Source: Ignavibacteriota bacterium
GTDB lineage: Bacteria > Bacteroidota > Ignavibacteria > Ignavibacteriales > Melioribacteraceae
Assembly: GCA_016716225.1 (NCBI GenBank)
Contig: JADJWT010000001.1
Coordinates: 1,302,001 to 1,366,000, forward strand
Reading direction: 5' to 3'
DNA: 64,000 nt
The notes below the pieces were generated by a model. That model worked only from the letters and a program-made list of their open reading frames with translations. It did no database searches and was not told the origin of the DNA. Of this stretch, positions 27,580 through 35,738 are shown in pieces. The position numbers and the translations under genes are program-made. Every line of letters starts with the position of its first letter. Within the stretch, counting starts at the first letter, position 1.

Positions 27580-27867
27580 ATTATTATAAAAACCTCTCTA
27601 AATCATTTACAAAATAGTGATATAAATTTTTTTATTTTGAGATTTCTCTTCCGATAAAAATCATCGAAATTGAAATGACTAAATTTATTTTTTGTCACGT
27701 TTTAACATTTTTACTTCTTAACATTTCCACGCCTTTCGTCACTCGTATTTAATTTTTACTTTTGAAAATTTAGTGAGCCTTTTTATCCACTTTTTACGCA
27801 TGTAGATATGAGAGAAAAAATTCATTGTTAAAAACTCTCATAAACAAAACTACAAACGGAGGAAAAA
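27580..27867. other. intergenic region between kinase and copy B pair
   Basis: About 288 AT-rich bases. An imperfectly placed dyad (TATGAGAG at 27807 and CTCTCATA at 27835, 8 perfect pairs, 20-base loop) lies 26 bases before the next ATG and could be a leader hairpin. I see no clear promoter and no gene. Confidence 0.4.
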
Positions 27868-28494
27868 ATGCAAAAATTATTAACCAAACAAATTCTTTTA
27901 ATCTTTTTTATTGCTTCAACAATTTCATTTGCACAAAATGTAAAAATTGGACCAAGAATTACAGGAAATCTAAATATTTATAACCAAAACGGGTTAACCG
28001 GTTCTTACAATGGAATTGGAATTGGTGTTGGCGCAGCAATAGATATTTCATTTACAAGCAATATCGGAATTTTAACAAATTTAACATTGTTTGACATGAA
28101 GAATTTTTCAAATTCACAAACAGTTCAAACAACAACTACAGAGCGCTCACTTTCACTTTCATATTTAACAATTGATCCATTATTTAAGGCAGAATTTAGC
28201 GGATTTTATCTTGTTGGGGGTCCATCATTTGGCGTAAAATTAAATTCAAGTGGTGAAGTAAATCAAGTTGTAACTGGTCAAACACCGGTGGTTCAACCAT
28301 TAAATATTGAGACAAAATCTGTAAAATTTGATATTGCATTAGGAACCGGATATAACTTTAAAGCCTCATCAACTGTTACTTTGGGAACAGATTTTATGGT
28401 TTACGTACCTTTAACGGATACATATAATTTTCCGGGAATTAGCAACAGCACTCTTAGTTTGAAATTAGGAATATCAGTTAAATTTAGTTTATAA
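27868..28494 (+). CDS. small outer-membrane beta-barrel (copy B)
   Basis: A 208-residue paralogue of the barrel at 23259-23888. The signal peptide ends at TISFA, and the mature part keeps KIGPRITGNLNIYNQNGLTG, YLTIDPLFKAEFSGFYLVGG and the final strand LSLKLGISVKF. The ribosome site GGAGG is 6 bases from the ATG. It is paired with copy B of the Gly-rich lipoprotein (22 bases later), as in copy A. The duplicated order around the sigma/kinase genes indicates local duplication. The role of the barrel is unknown. Confidence 0.78.
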   Translation: MQKLLTKQILLIFFIASTISFAQNVKIGPRITGNLNIYNQNGLTGSYNGIGIGVGAAIDISFTSNIGILTNLTLFDMKNFSNSQTVQTTTTERSLSLSYLTIDPLFKAEFSGFYLVGGPSFGVKLNSSGEVNQVVTGQTPVVQPLNIETKSVKFDIALGTGYNFKASSTVTLGTDFMVYVPLTDTYNFPGISNSTLSLKLGISVKFSL

Positions 28495-28515
28495 TATTTA
28501 AGAAAGGAAAATAAA

Positions 28516-28941
28516 ATGAAAAAGTTAATATTATTACTGTTACCAATATTATTTTTATCTATCACTTCTTGTGATGACAGCGCCGGAGTTACAAATCCAA
28601 CCGGAGGTGGAATTGGAGGAATTGGCGGCGGAGGTGGAACCGGAACCGGAAGTGTAACCTTTACAATTGGCACTTCTCAAGGTGAACAAGGTGGAATTTA
28701 TTTTACCGCAGCTCCAAGCGTTGCAGTAAAAATTACAAAAGTAACTGTTAGTCTACCGGCGCAACAATTTTCTGATGTTCTACAAGGGGATGGAACAACA
28801 GTTTATAATGCAAACGAAGCTGTTTTATTGCAAGAATATGTCGGAGTTGAAAATGGTCAGCAATGGACTTTCCAGTTTGAAGGAAGCTTAGCTGGTAATA
28901 ATCAAACTTTTAATGTAACATCAAATTATACTGTTAGATAA
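28516..28941 (+). CDS. Gly-rich lipoprotein (copy B)
   Basis: A 141-residue lipoprotein with signal peptide MKKLILLLLPILFLSITSC and Cys19 as the lipidation site. The linker reads GGGIGGIGGGGGTGTG, longer than in copy A. The beta-domain carries TPSVAV-type AAPSVAVKITKVTVSLPAQ, GQQWTFQFEGSLAGNNQTF and NYTV. Similarity to copy A covers the whole mature protein. The order barrel then lipoprotein is conserved. A ribosome site (AGGAAA) lies before the ATG, and a hairpin follows at 28983. Function unknown. It could be surface exposed after crossing the outer membrane. Confidence 0.75.
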   Translation: MKKLILLLLPILFLSITSCDDSAGVTNPTGGGIGGIGGGGGTGTGSVTFTIGTSQGEQGGIYFTAAPSVAVKITKVTVSLPAQQFSDVLQGDGTTVYNANEAVLLQEYVGVENGQQWTFQFEGSLAGNNQTFNVTSNYTVR

Positions 28942-28982
28942 ATAGGGTAAACTAAAAATTTAAGTTTCCCTCCACCGTAGTT

Positions 28983-29011
28983 AATGAGTCCTCAATTTAA
29001 GAGGGCTCATT
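28983..29011 (+). terminator. hairpin after copy B pair
   Basis: AATGAGTCCTC pairs with GAGGGCTCATT (11 pairs, one G-U) around a 7-base loop, followed by GATTTTAAA. It sits 42 bases after the copy B lipoprotein stop and parallels the hairpin after copy A. Confidence 0.6.
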
Positions 29012-29177
29012 GATTTTAAAGTAAAAAATATGATTTTGCAAACATTTATAAGAGTTTTATCACAATATTAAAGATTTTATTTTTATAAATTAAAATCGAT
29101 AATTATATTTAGACATTCAATCCTTTATTAATCAAGTCAAATATAATTCTTTTAATTACTGATAAATTGGAGAAAAA

Positions 29178-29597
29178 ATGTTTCCACAAAAAATCTTTAA
29201 AAGTCTCGCTATTCTTAGCATTCTTTTCACTTTTACAAATTGCTGTACAACAAAAAATGAACTAAAAGAAGAAGAAATTTCAATGGTAAAAAAAAATAAT
29301 ATTATGGCAATTGCACCGGGAACTGCAGAAGTTTTATGTACTGTAACAAACATTTATGAAAAGGAAAATAAGTCATTTTGTTCCGTAAAAGTAAATTCTG
29401 TTAAAAAATACGGTCCGGCAACAAAACCAATTTCTGCAAATTCAGAAATCCACATTGAGCTTAAAGATTCTTTCAAGGAAAAAATTGATTCCGCACGATT
29501 AAATAATGAAGAGATTTTAATAACCATTGCATCAACTCCAGAAGCGATGGGGCAAGAAAATAATGTAAGTTGGAGGATAATTAAGTTTGACGAATAA
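29178..29597 (+). CDS. small lipoprotein of unknown function
   Basis: A 139-residue protein. The signal peptide MFPQKIFKSLAILSILFTFT ends before a lipobox Cys (TNCC, Cys22). A polar helix follows, then a beta-rich segment with AIAPGTAEVLCTVTNIY and KYGPATKPISANSEIHIELK. This looks like an OB-like sandwich, but I cannot name the family. It has GGAG 5 bases before the ATG. The next gene is the giant secreted protein, 30 bases away, so they may share a transcript. Confidence 0.6.
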   Translation: MFPQKIFKSLAILSILFTFTNCCTTKNELKEEEISMVKKNNIMAIAPGTAEVLCTVTNIYEKENKSFCSVKVNSVKKYGPATKPISANSEIHIELKDSFKEKIDSARLNNEEILITIASTPEAMGQENNVSWRIIKFDE

Positions 29598-29627
29598 ATA
29601 GAAATGAAAAATTATTAAGGGGAAAAT

Positions 29628-32600
29628 ATGTTAAAAATTTTACAATACATTTTCTTAGCAATTTTATTTTTCGTAGCATTTTCAATATTTACCGGCGAGA
29701 AAATAAATACAGAAAAAAATTCCGTTCAAAGATTAAGATCAACATCTTCTCCTAAATCTGGAATTAAAGCTAAAAAAGGTAGAGAAGAATATTTTAGTTT
29801 GATTTTAAGAGATCCGGCATCAAATAAAATTCCGTATAATATCAGACAGCGCGAATTGAAATTTGCTAAAGAATTAGAAATTAAAAACAGAAGTTTGAGC
29901 AAAAATAATAATTTTAATGAACTTAGCTGGAAAGAAGCCGGACCAAATGATGTTGGCGGAAGAACCCGCGCATTAGCAATTGATGTTGCAAATTCAAATA
30001 CAATAATTGCTGGTGGAGTTTCCGGTGGAATTTGGAAATCTACGAATAATGGTTCTTCTTGGTCTCTAAAAAGTTCTAGTTCAGATATTCTTAGTGTCAC
30101 TTCTATTGCACAAGATACAAGATCCGGAAAAACAAATACTTGGTATTATTCAAGTGGAGAATTTAACGGCTCCGGACAAGATTTAGGTTACAAATCATTT
30201 TTCACCGGCGGCGGAATTTATAAATCTACCGATAATGGAGAAACTTGGAATTTACTTCCAAATGCGAAAGATACAAATCCTTTACAATGGAATACTCCGT
30301 ATGATTACGTTTCGAAAATAATTGTAAGCCCTATAACCGGTTCTGTATTTATTGCATCTCATGCATTTGGATTATTAAGATCTAAAGATGGTGGAAGTTC
30401 TTTTGCAATTTCACTCGGTGGTACAAACAATCATATTTATACAGATGTTGATGTAGCGGCTAATGGAACTCTTGTAGCAGTAATTTCTTCACCATTTCAA
30501 GGAATTACACCAGATAATGCTCCCGGAGTTTATAAATCAACTGACGATGGCGATACATGGACAAACATTACTCCAACAACATTTCCCGAAACGCATTTAA
30601 GAAGTGTACTTGCTTTAGCTCCTTCAAATGCAAATACTTGTTATGTGATGACATTTACGGGAAATTTAATTAACGAAAAAGTAGACGATGTAAGATTTCA
30701 CAAAATAAATGTTTCAACCGGAGTTTCTGAAGATAGATCTGCAAATATGCCAAATTTCGAAAATGATTTTGAAGATTTTATTCACACCCAAAATAATTAC
30801 AATATGGTTGTTGCTGTAAAACCCGATAACGAAAATTTTGTGTTAATTGGCGGAACAAGTTTGTTTAGATCAACAGATGGATTTGCAACAAAGCCGGATG
30901 ATGTAAAATTAGATTGGATCGGGGGATACCATTTATTTCATTTTCAATATCCAAATTTTCATTCCGATATTCACGCTTTTGCTTTTAATCCAACCAACCC
31001 AAAAGTAATGTGGTGGGGACACGATGGCGGTCTTTCTTATACCTCAGATATTACGCAAACAAATTATGCAGATGTATTTCCGTGGGAAAATAAAAATAAC
31101 GGTTATAACGTAACTCAATTTTATATGATTACCCAGCCAAATGAAGCTGGCGATAATAGAATTATGGGCGGAACTCAAGATAATGGAAGTCCATTTTTTA
31201 CTTTTAACGGAACTTCAACTTCCGAATCTAATGATGTAAGTAGCGGTGATGGAAGTTATGGATATTTTGCTAATGATTTTTGCTATACTTCGGCACAAAA
31301 CGGTGCTGTGTTAAGAGTAAATTATGATGGGAATGAAAAACCTTCACGCAGTAATGGATGGAGCAATATTACACCGCAAAATGCACAAAATCAATCATTT
31401 ATAAATCCTTATTCAGTTGACCCAAATGACGAAAACACAATGTTTTATCCCGCCGGAAGTTCATTGTGGAGAAATAATCAATTAAGTACGCTTCCGGTAA
31501 ATCAAACTTTTAGTGAAGGAATAACGGAAGGATGGAATGAATTAACAAATTTATCTGTTGATGAAGGATATATTATTTCTGCAATGGCGGTTTCAGAAAG
31601 CAATCCACTTCACAGATTATATTATGCCGCATCAAATATTTCACAAACTCCCCAAGCACCAAAAATTTATAGATTAGATAATGCCAACAATTCAACATCA
31701 GGTGCAGTTGAATTATCAATTAGCGGAGCTTCAGAAAATTCTTACATTCATAATATTGCGATAAATCCAGATAATGCTAACGAAATTTTAATTACAATGT
31801 CCAATTATAATATTGTGGGAATTTTTCACTCAACCGATGGCGGACAAAATTTTACTGCTGTTGAAGGAAATTTAACCGGAGATCCAAATAATCCGGGTCC
31901 ATCAATAAGATCGGGAAGTATCCTTCCTACATCAAATGGGAATTTGTTTTTGGTTGCAACAAGTACCGGAATTTATTCTACAAATTCACTAAATGGAAAC
32001 AGCACTAATTGGATTATTGAGGGAGCAAATACAATCGGAAATGTAATTGTAAATTATCTCTCAGCAAGAAGATCTGATGGAAGAATTGTTGCCGGTACGC
32101 ACGGAAGAGGAGCATTTATTGCAAATGCAGAAGTTGGCGGAGCTGCTGTTGCATCAGTTAATGTTGGAAACTTAACACTGCAATCAAGACCCGGAGAAAC
32201 TGGAAGTTCAAGTTTTATTTTAAGCAATACCGGCGAAGCAGTTTTAAATTATAGTATTTCGGTTTCCGGAAGTTTTAATGGAAATTTTGGCAAGCATAAT
32301 AAAAATGTTTTTCATTTGGAAAAAGGAAATCTGAAAAATAAATTAACTGATAGATTTGATAGGAATTTTAAGAATAGCAAACCAACTAACAGCAATGTTA
32401 AATCAATAAAAAATCCGAATTCAAGTCTTGAAAAATCAAACACAATTTTAGGAAATGATTATTTATATCTTGATGACGGAAACGAAAATTCAGATTCATT
32501 TATTGGCTTTGGCGATGATGGATTTGGCGGAAGTGCAAAATTTACATGGCTCAATTTATTTACACTTTCCGGTTATAATTTTGAAATGGATTCGTTTGAA

Positions 32601-33419
32601 TTTTATATGAGAACCGAAGGTGTAAGTTCAAATAATGTATATCTTGAAATTAGAGACGATGATTTTAATATTTTAGATTTTGGAGAACTTGATTTAACTC
32701 TTTCTTCAAGCGGTGGTTGGTACACAGTAAGTTTAGATCCGGCAATTTCATTTAGTGATGGAGAATCATTTTACATATTAATTTCAAGCGATAATGATAT
32801 ATTTTATCCCGCTGGTGCTGATTATGATGGCGTTGAACCCGGAAGCGGTTTTTATTATAATGAAGGTAACAGCACATGGGTAAATATTAATACAATTTCG
32901 GGATTTGAAAATGGTGCATTTCTTATTAGACCTTTTGGGACACTTGGCGAAAATTCCAATACGGATTTGGTTACTGTAAATCCGGAAAGTGGTTCCATTC
33001 AACCAAATTCTTCAGAAACGATTACACTAACTCTTAATGCTCAAAATTTAAATGAAGGAAGTTATACGGGACAAGTTAACATTTCTACAAATGGTGGAAA
33101 TTTTACAATTCCTATAGATTATTTGGTTGATGTAAAACAAGTAGCTCAAATTCCAACTGAATTTAATTTGGGACAGAATTATCCTAATCCATTTAATCCT
33201 TCAACACAAATTGAATTTTCTTTGCCACAAAAATCAAATGTTTCATTAAAAATATTTGATGCATTGGGAAAAGAAATTGCAAATTTAATTAATGAAACAA
33301 AATCTGCCGGAAAATATCAAGTTAGTTTTAATGCAATAAATTTATCTAGCGGTATTTATTTTTATAGATTGGAAACGGATCAGTTTTCAGAAACAAAAAA
33401 AATGTTATTAATTAAATAA
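29628..33419 (+). CDS. giant secreted Asp-box protein with T9SS sorting domain
   Basis: A 1263-residue exported protein. A hydrophobic N-terminus (MLKILQYIFLAILFFVAF) serves as signal. Several Asp-box repeats follow: GGIWKSTNNGSSW, GGIYKSTDNGETW, GVYKSTDDGDTW and GIFHSTDGGQNF, the pattern of sortilin/VPS10 and glycosidase-like beta-propellers. A beta-sandwich region lies around residues 830-1170 (start TDLVTVNPESGSIQPNSSET). The C-terminus has FNLGQNYPNPFNPSTQIEF and a final SGIYFYRLETDQFSETKKM, a type A T9SS sorting domain. It should cross the outer membrane by T9SS and be anchored or released. No T9SS gene is in the window. A perfect 12-bp hairpin follows. Confidence 0.9.
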   Translation: MLKILQYIFLAILFFVAFSIFTGEKINTEKNSVQRLRSTSSPKSGIKAKKGREEYFSLILRDPASNKIPYNIRQRELKFAKELEIKNRSLSKNNNFNELSWKEAGPNDVGGRTRALAIDVANSNTIIAGGVSGGIWKSTNNGSSWSLKSSSSDILSVTSIAQDTRSGKTNTWYYSSGEFNGSGQDLGYKSFFTGGGIYKSTDNGETWNLLPNAKDTNPLQWNTPYDYVSKIIVSPITGSVFIASHAFGLLRSKDGGSSFAISLGGTNNHIYTDVDVAANGTLVAVISSPFQGITPDNAPGVYKSTDDGDTWTNITPTTFPETHLRSVLALAPSNANTCYVMTFTGNLINEKVDDVRFHKINVSTGVSEDRSANMPNFENDFEDFIHTQNNYNMVVAVKPDNENFVLIGGTSLFRSTDGFATKPDDVKLDWIGGYHLFHFQYPNFHSDIHAFAFNPTNPKVMWWGHDGGLSYTSDITQTNYADVFPWENKNNGYNVTQFYMITQPNEAGDNRIMGGTQDNGSPFFTFNGTSTSESNDVSSGDGSYGYFANDFCYTSAQNGAVLRVNYDGNEKPSRSNGWSNITPQNAQNQSFINPYSVDPNDENTMFYPAGSSLWRNNQLSTLPVNQTFSEGITEGWNELTNLSVDEGYIISAMAVSESNPLHRLYYAASNISQTPQAPKIYRLDNANNSTSGAVELSISGASENSYIHNIAINPDNANEILITMSNYNIVGIFHSTDGGQNFTAVEGNLTGDPNNPGPSIRSGSILPTSNGNLFLVATSTGIYSTNSLNGNSTNWIIEGANTIGNVIVNYLSARRSDGRIVAGTHGRGAFIANAEVGGAAVASVNVGNLTLQSRPGETGSSSFILSNTGEAVLNYSISVSGSFNGNFGKHNKNVFHLEKGNLKNKLTDRFDRNFKNSKPTNSNVKSIKNPNSSLEKSNTILGNDYLYLDDGNENSDSFIGFGDDGFGGSAKFTWLNLFTLSGYNFEMDSFEFYMRTEGVSSNNVYLEIRDDDFNILDFGELDLTLSSSGGWYTVSLDPAISFSDGESFYILISSDNDIFYPAGADYDGVEPGSGFYYNEGNSTWVNINTISGFENGAFLIRPFGTLGENSNTDLVTVNPESGSIQPNSSETITLTLNAQNLNEGSYTGQVNISTNGGNFTIPIDYLVDVKQVAQIPTEFNLGQNYPNPFNPSTQIEFSLPQKSNVSLKIFDALGKEIANLINETKSAGKYQVSFNAINLSSGIYFYRLETDQFSETKKMLLIK

Positions 33420-33427
33420 ATTGTTTG

Positions 33428-33462
33428 GTAGAGACGCATAGCAATGCGTCTCTACATTTTTA
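33428..33462 (+). terminator. 12-bp hairpin, terminator or dispersed palindrome
   Basis: GTAGAGACGCAT pairs perfectly with ATGCGTCTCTAC over a 4-base loop and is followed by TTTTTAATTT, so it can end the giant gene. The sequence (GTAGAGACGC palindromes) resembles dispersed REP-like palindromes in many genomes. Confidence 0.7.
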
Positions 33463-33499
33463 ATTTGATGTCACTGACCAATAAGTGAAAGCGTAAATT

Positions 33500-33523
33500 T
33501 TGTCATCGAATGGTCGATGACAA
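33500..33523. terminator. 10-bp inverted repeat between convergent genes
   Basis: TTGTCATCGA pairs with TCGATGACAA across 4 bases, 11 bases beyond the stop of the leftward barrel gene at 33534. It probably ends that leftward transcript. Confidence 0.4.
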
Positions 33524-33533
33524 CTAATATAAT

Positions 33534-34115
33534 TTATATTCCAACAATAAATCCAACTTCTAATGTAAAATGTCCGATTGATTCTTCTGCATTTATAATA
33601 TTGTATTGTAAATTTCCATCCACTTTAATATCATTGCTTAATTCATAAACAAAACCTCCGCCAAGCCCAAAACCAAAATACGGATTAGAATCACCTTTTA
33701 TTTTCGGGAGTTCAACCCCGTTTTGAGTTGTTTGCGTTGATGAAGATGTAAATACATGTAAACCCAATTCTCCACTTATATATGGATTTAATTCTTTATC
33801 ATCTAAATAATACCTTGCACCAACTAAAATTGGAATTGATGTTGCCGGTTCTGTAGCTTCAATTGATGTATTTCCAATTTCAATTTTATCTCCACCCCAA
33901 GCAAGATATCCAATTGTTCCGGTAAATTGAAAATAATCTGATAGATCATAAAAGAATGATCCTGCAACGCCGTAACCCATTTTGGCTACATCGTTAAAAT
34001 CTCCAATTGGAATTGACAAAGTTCCATTTAAGCCAATTGCCATATTGCTCATTTGTGCAAAAGATAAATTTGAAATTATAATTAATACTGTAAAAATTGT
34101 GAATATTTTTTTCAT
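33534..34115 (-). CDS. outer-membrane beta-barrel (OmpA/OprF-barrel-like)
   Basis: A 193-residue protein with a signal peptide ending at LSFA, then an 8-strand barrel pattern. Glycine-rich strand pairs such as GYGVAGSFFYDLSDYFQFTG, GARYYLDDKELNPYISGELG and YFGFGLGGGFVYELSN are typical of OMP_b-brl proteins. A good GGAGG ribosome site lies before the ATG. It is the first of three leftward barrel genes of similar length here. The three differ in detail and are not recent duplicates. Function unknown; such barrels often are adhesins or structural proteins. Confidence 0.78.
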   Translation of the reverse strand: MKKIFTIFTVLIIISNLSFAQMSNMAIGLNGTLSIPIGDFNDVAKMGYGVAGSFFYDLSDYFQFTGTIGYLAWGGDKIEIGNTSIEATEPATSIPILVGARYYLDDKELNPYISGELGLHVFTSSSTQTTQNGVELPKIKGDSNPYFGFGLGGGFVYELSNDIKVDGNLQYNIINAEESIGHFTLEVGFIVGI

Positions 34116-34236
34116 AAAATTTCCTCCAAAATTTAAAGAACAAAGGGTTTATTGATTATAAAGAATTGTATTTAGATTTATGTAAGTTTTTATAATTAGA
34201 TGGTAAGAATTTAATAAATTGTTGTTTAAAAGAGGC

Positions 34237-34269
34237 AAAAAAAAGCGGTTAATTTTAAAAACTAACCGC
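34237..34269 (-). terminator. intrinsic terminator for leftward barrel gene
   Basis: Read leftward, GCGGTTA pairs with TAACCGC across 11 bases, then runs into eight T. It lies 28 bases after the stop of the barrel gene at 34297 and is a strong intrinsic terminator. Confidence 0.85.
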
Positions 34270-34296
34270 ATTATATAAAAATTTTATTTAATGATT

Positions 34297-34845
34297 TTAG
34301 AATTTGAAATCAACACCTAAAACCAAGGAACTAACTAAATTTCCAAACCCAAAAGATGCTCTTGCAGCCATATTTGGAGAAAACCAATATCTAACACCAG
34401 CATTACCATTAAAGAATAATCCACCACCAGAAGATGTGCCATAATCATAATCATCGTATCCAAGTTTGCTGTCATAACTCCAAGAATCAATATCAAATCC
34501 TAAAACAACGCCTAACCAAGGATCTATTTTGCTGTTTTCAAGTTTGAAATGATAATTAGCCTGAGCACCAATAATGATATCTGTATAACTCCATTCTCCA
34601 TAAAAATAATCTTCGCTCCAATTATAATATCTGAAAATACCGCCAACACCCAATGCCCCAGGTGCATCAACACCGATATCTTTTAAACTCATTCCGTATT
34701 CATAATCTGCACCAAAACCTAATCCCCATCCGCCAAATCCAACACTTAAAGTTGGACCTGCATGGTGTTTACCAACTTCAAATTGTGCAAAACTTACAGT
34801 TGATATTAATGTTAAACTTAACAAAAGAACCAATATTTTTTTCAT
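34297..34845 (-). CDS. outer-membrane beta-barrel
   Basis: A 182-residue protein. The signal peptide MKKILVLLLSLTLISTVSFA is followed by aromatic/Gly-rich alternating strands: HHAGPTLSVGFGGWGLGFGA, GALGVGGIFRYYNWSEDYF and the terminal FGFGNLVSSLVLGVDFKF with a final Phe, as expected for barrel insertion by BAM. AAGGAG precedes the ATG. It is coded 38 bases after the next barrel gene upstream, so the two may be one unit. No specific family is recognised. Confidence 0.78.
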   Translation of the reverse strand: MKKILVLLLSLTLISTVSFAQFEVGKHHAGPTLSVGFGGWGLGFGADYEYGMSLKDIGVDAPGALGVGGIFRYYNWSEDYFYGEWSYTDIIIGAQANYHFKLENSKIDPWLGVVLGFDIDSWSYDSKLGYDDYDYGTSSGGGLFFNGNAGVRYWFSPNMAARASFGFGNLVSSLVLGVDFKF

Positions 34846-34883
34846 TTTTTCTCCTTAAAAACTATCAAAATAATTTTATGTAA

Positions 34884-35411
34884 TTAGTTAATTGGAAATC
34901 TTAAACCGGCAAATACTGTCAAATTATTTGAATCACTAATAATATTTATTTTTGCATTAACATCAAGATCCATATTTCCCAAAGCATATAAAAATCCACC
35001 GCCTAAGCCTAAACCAAATTCTGTACTTGATGAAGAGAATTCACCAAAAAATTCACTATCATAAGTGAAACTCAAATTATTTATTCCTAATTCTGCAGTT
35101 GCATAAGGAGTAAAGCTTGATCTTTGAAAATAATATCTTCCGCCAAAAACGATTGGAACATTACTAAAAGATGCGTCGTCAGCTTCGGTTCCCCAAGATG
35201 TATAACCAACGGAACCGGTTAAATCAATATTTTGGTTAATTCCATAGTAAAAATTACCTAAAAATCCAAATCCCATATTTGCTGCATCACCAAAGTCACC
35301 CATCGGAAGAGAAATCCCAACTTGACCACCAACATGCATTTTGCCTTCTTGGGCATTAATTGATACTACAAAAAAAGTTAAAAGAGTTAAAATAAGAACA
35401 GTTTTTTTCAT
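34884..35411 (-). CDS. outer-membrane beta-barrel
   Basis: A 175-residue protein with a signal peptide ending SINAQ and barrel strands GGQVGISLPMGDFGDAANMG, FGFLGNFYYGINQNIDLTGS and FGLGLGGGFLYALGNMDLDV. The middle part is similar to the barrel at 33534-34115 (MGDFGDAANMGFG against IGDFNDVAKMGYG, and YYFQRSSFTPYATAELG against YYLDDKELNPYISGELG), so they are related paralogues. AAGGGG precedes the ATG. Function unknown. Confidence 0.78.
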   Translation of the reverse strand: MKKTVLILTLLTFFVVSINAQEGKMHVGGQVGISLPMGDFGDAANMGFGFLGNFYYGINQNIDLTGSVGYTSWGTEADDASFSNVPIVFGGRYYFQRSSFTPYATAELGINNLSFTYDSEFFGEFSSSSTEFGLGLGGGFLYALGNMDLDVNAKINIISDSNNLTVFAGLRFPIN

Positions 35412-35738
35412 AAGTAATTCCCCTTAATTGAATTATAAATTTATGATTTAATTGGTAATTTAGCAGACAAAATAATAAGAAATTTAATAACTGCAAAATA
35501 ATTACACGTAATTCTTAAGTAATTAACTGATACAAACATATCATTTAATAAAATATTATTTGTGATTTTTATCATTACATTTTTAGAAAATATTTTTTCT
35601 GGGATTAATTGATTTTTAAATTCGTTAAAAATCATATCATATTGCATTATTAAAAATTAAAATTTCCAAAACAATTTTGCTAATTTGCATTTTCTAAAAT
35701 CAAATTTTACAAAACATTAAACAAAAATTGAAAAAATT
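35412..35738. other. divergent intergenic region
   Basis: About 327 very AT-rich bases between the leftward barrel gene and the rightward GT2 gene. Promoters for both directions should lie here. An open frame of 68 codons on the minus strand has no ribosome site and no recognisable content, and I do not call it a gene. I see no clear motif. Confidence 0.35.

Noticed and set aside
35441..35647. 68-codon open frame on the minus strand in the 35.4-35.7 kb gap
   Set aside because: No ribosome site, no signal peptide or recognisable motif, and very AT-rich sequence gives such frames by chance.
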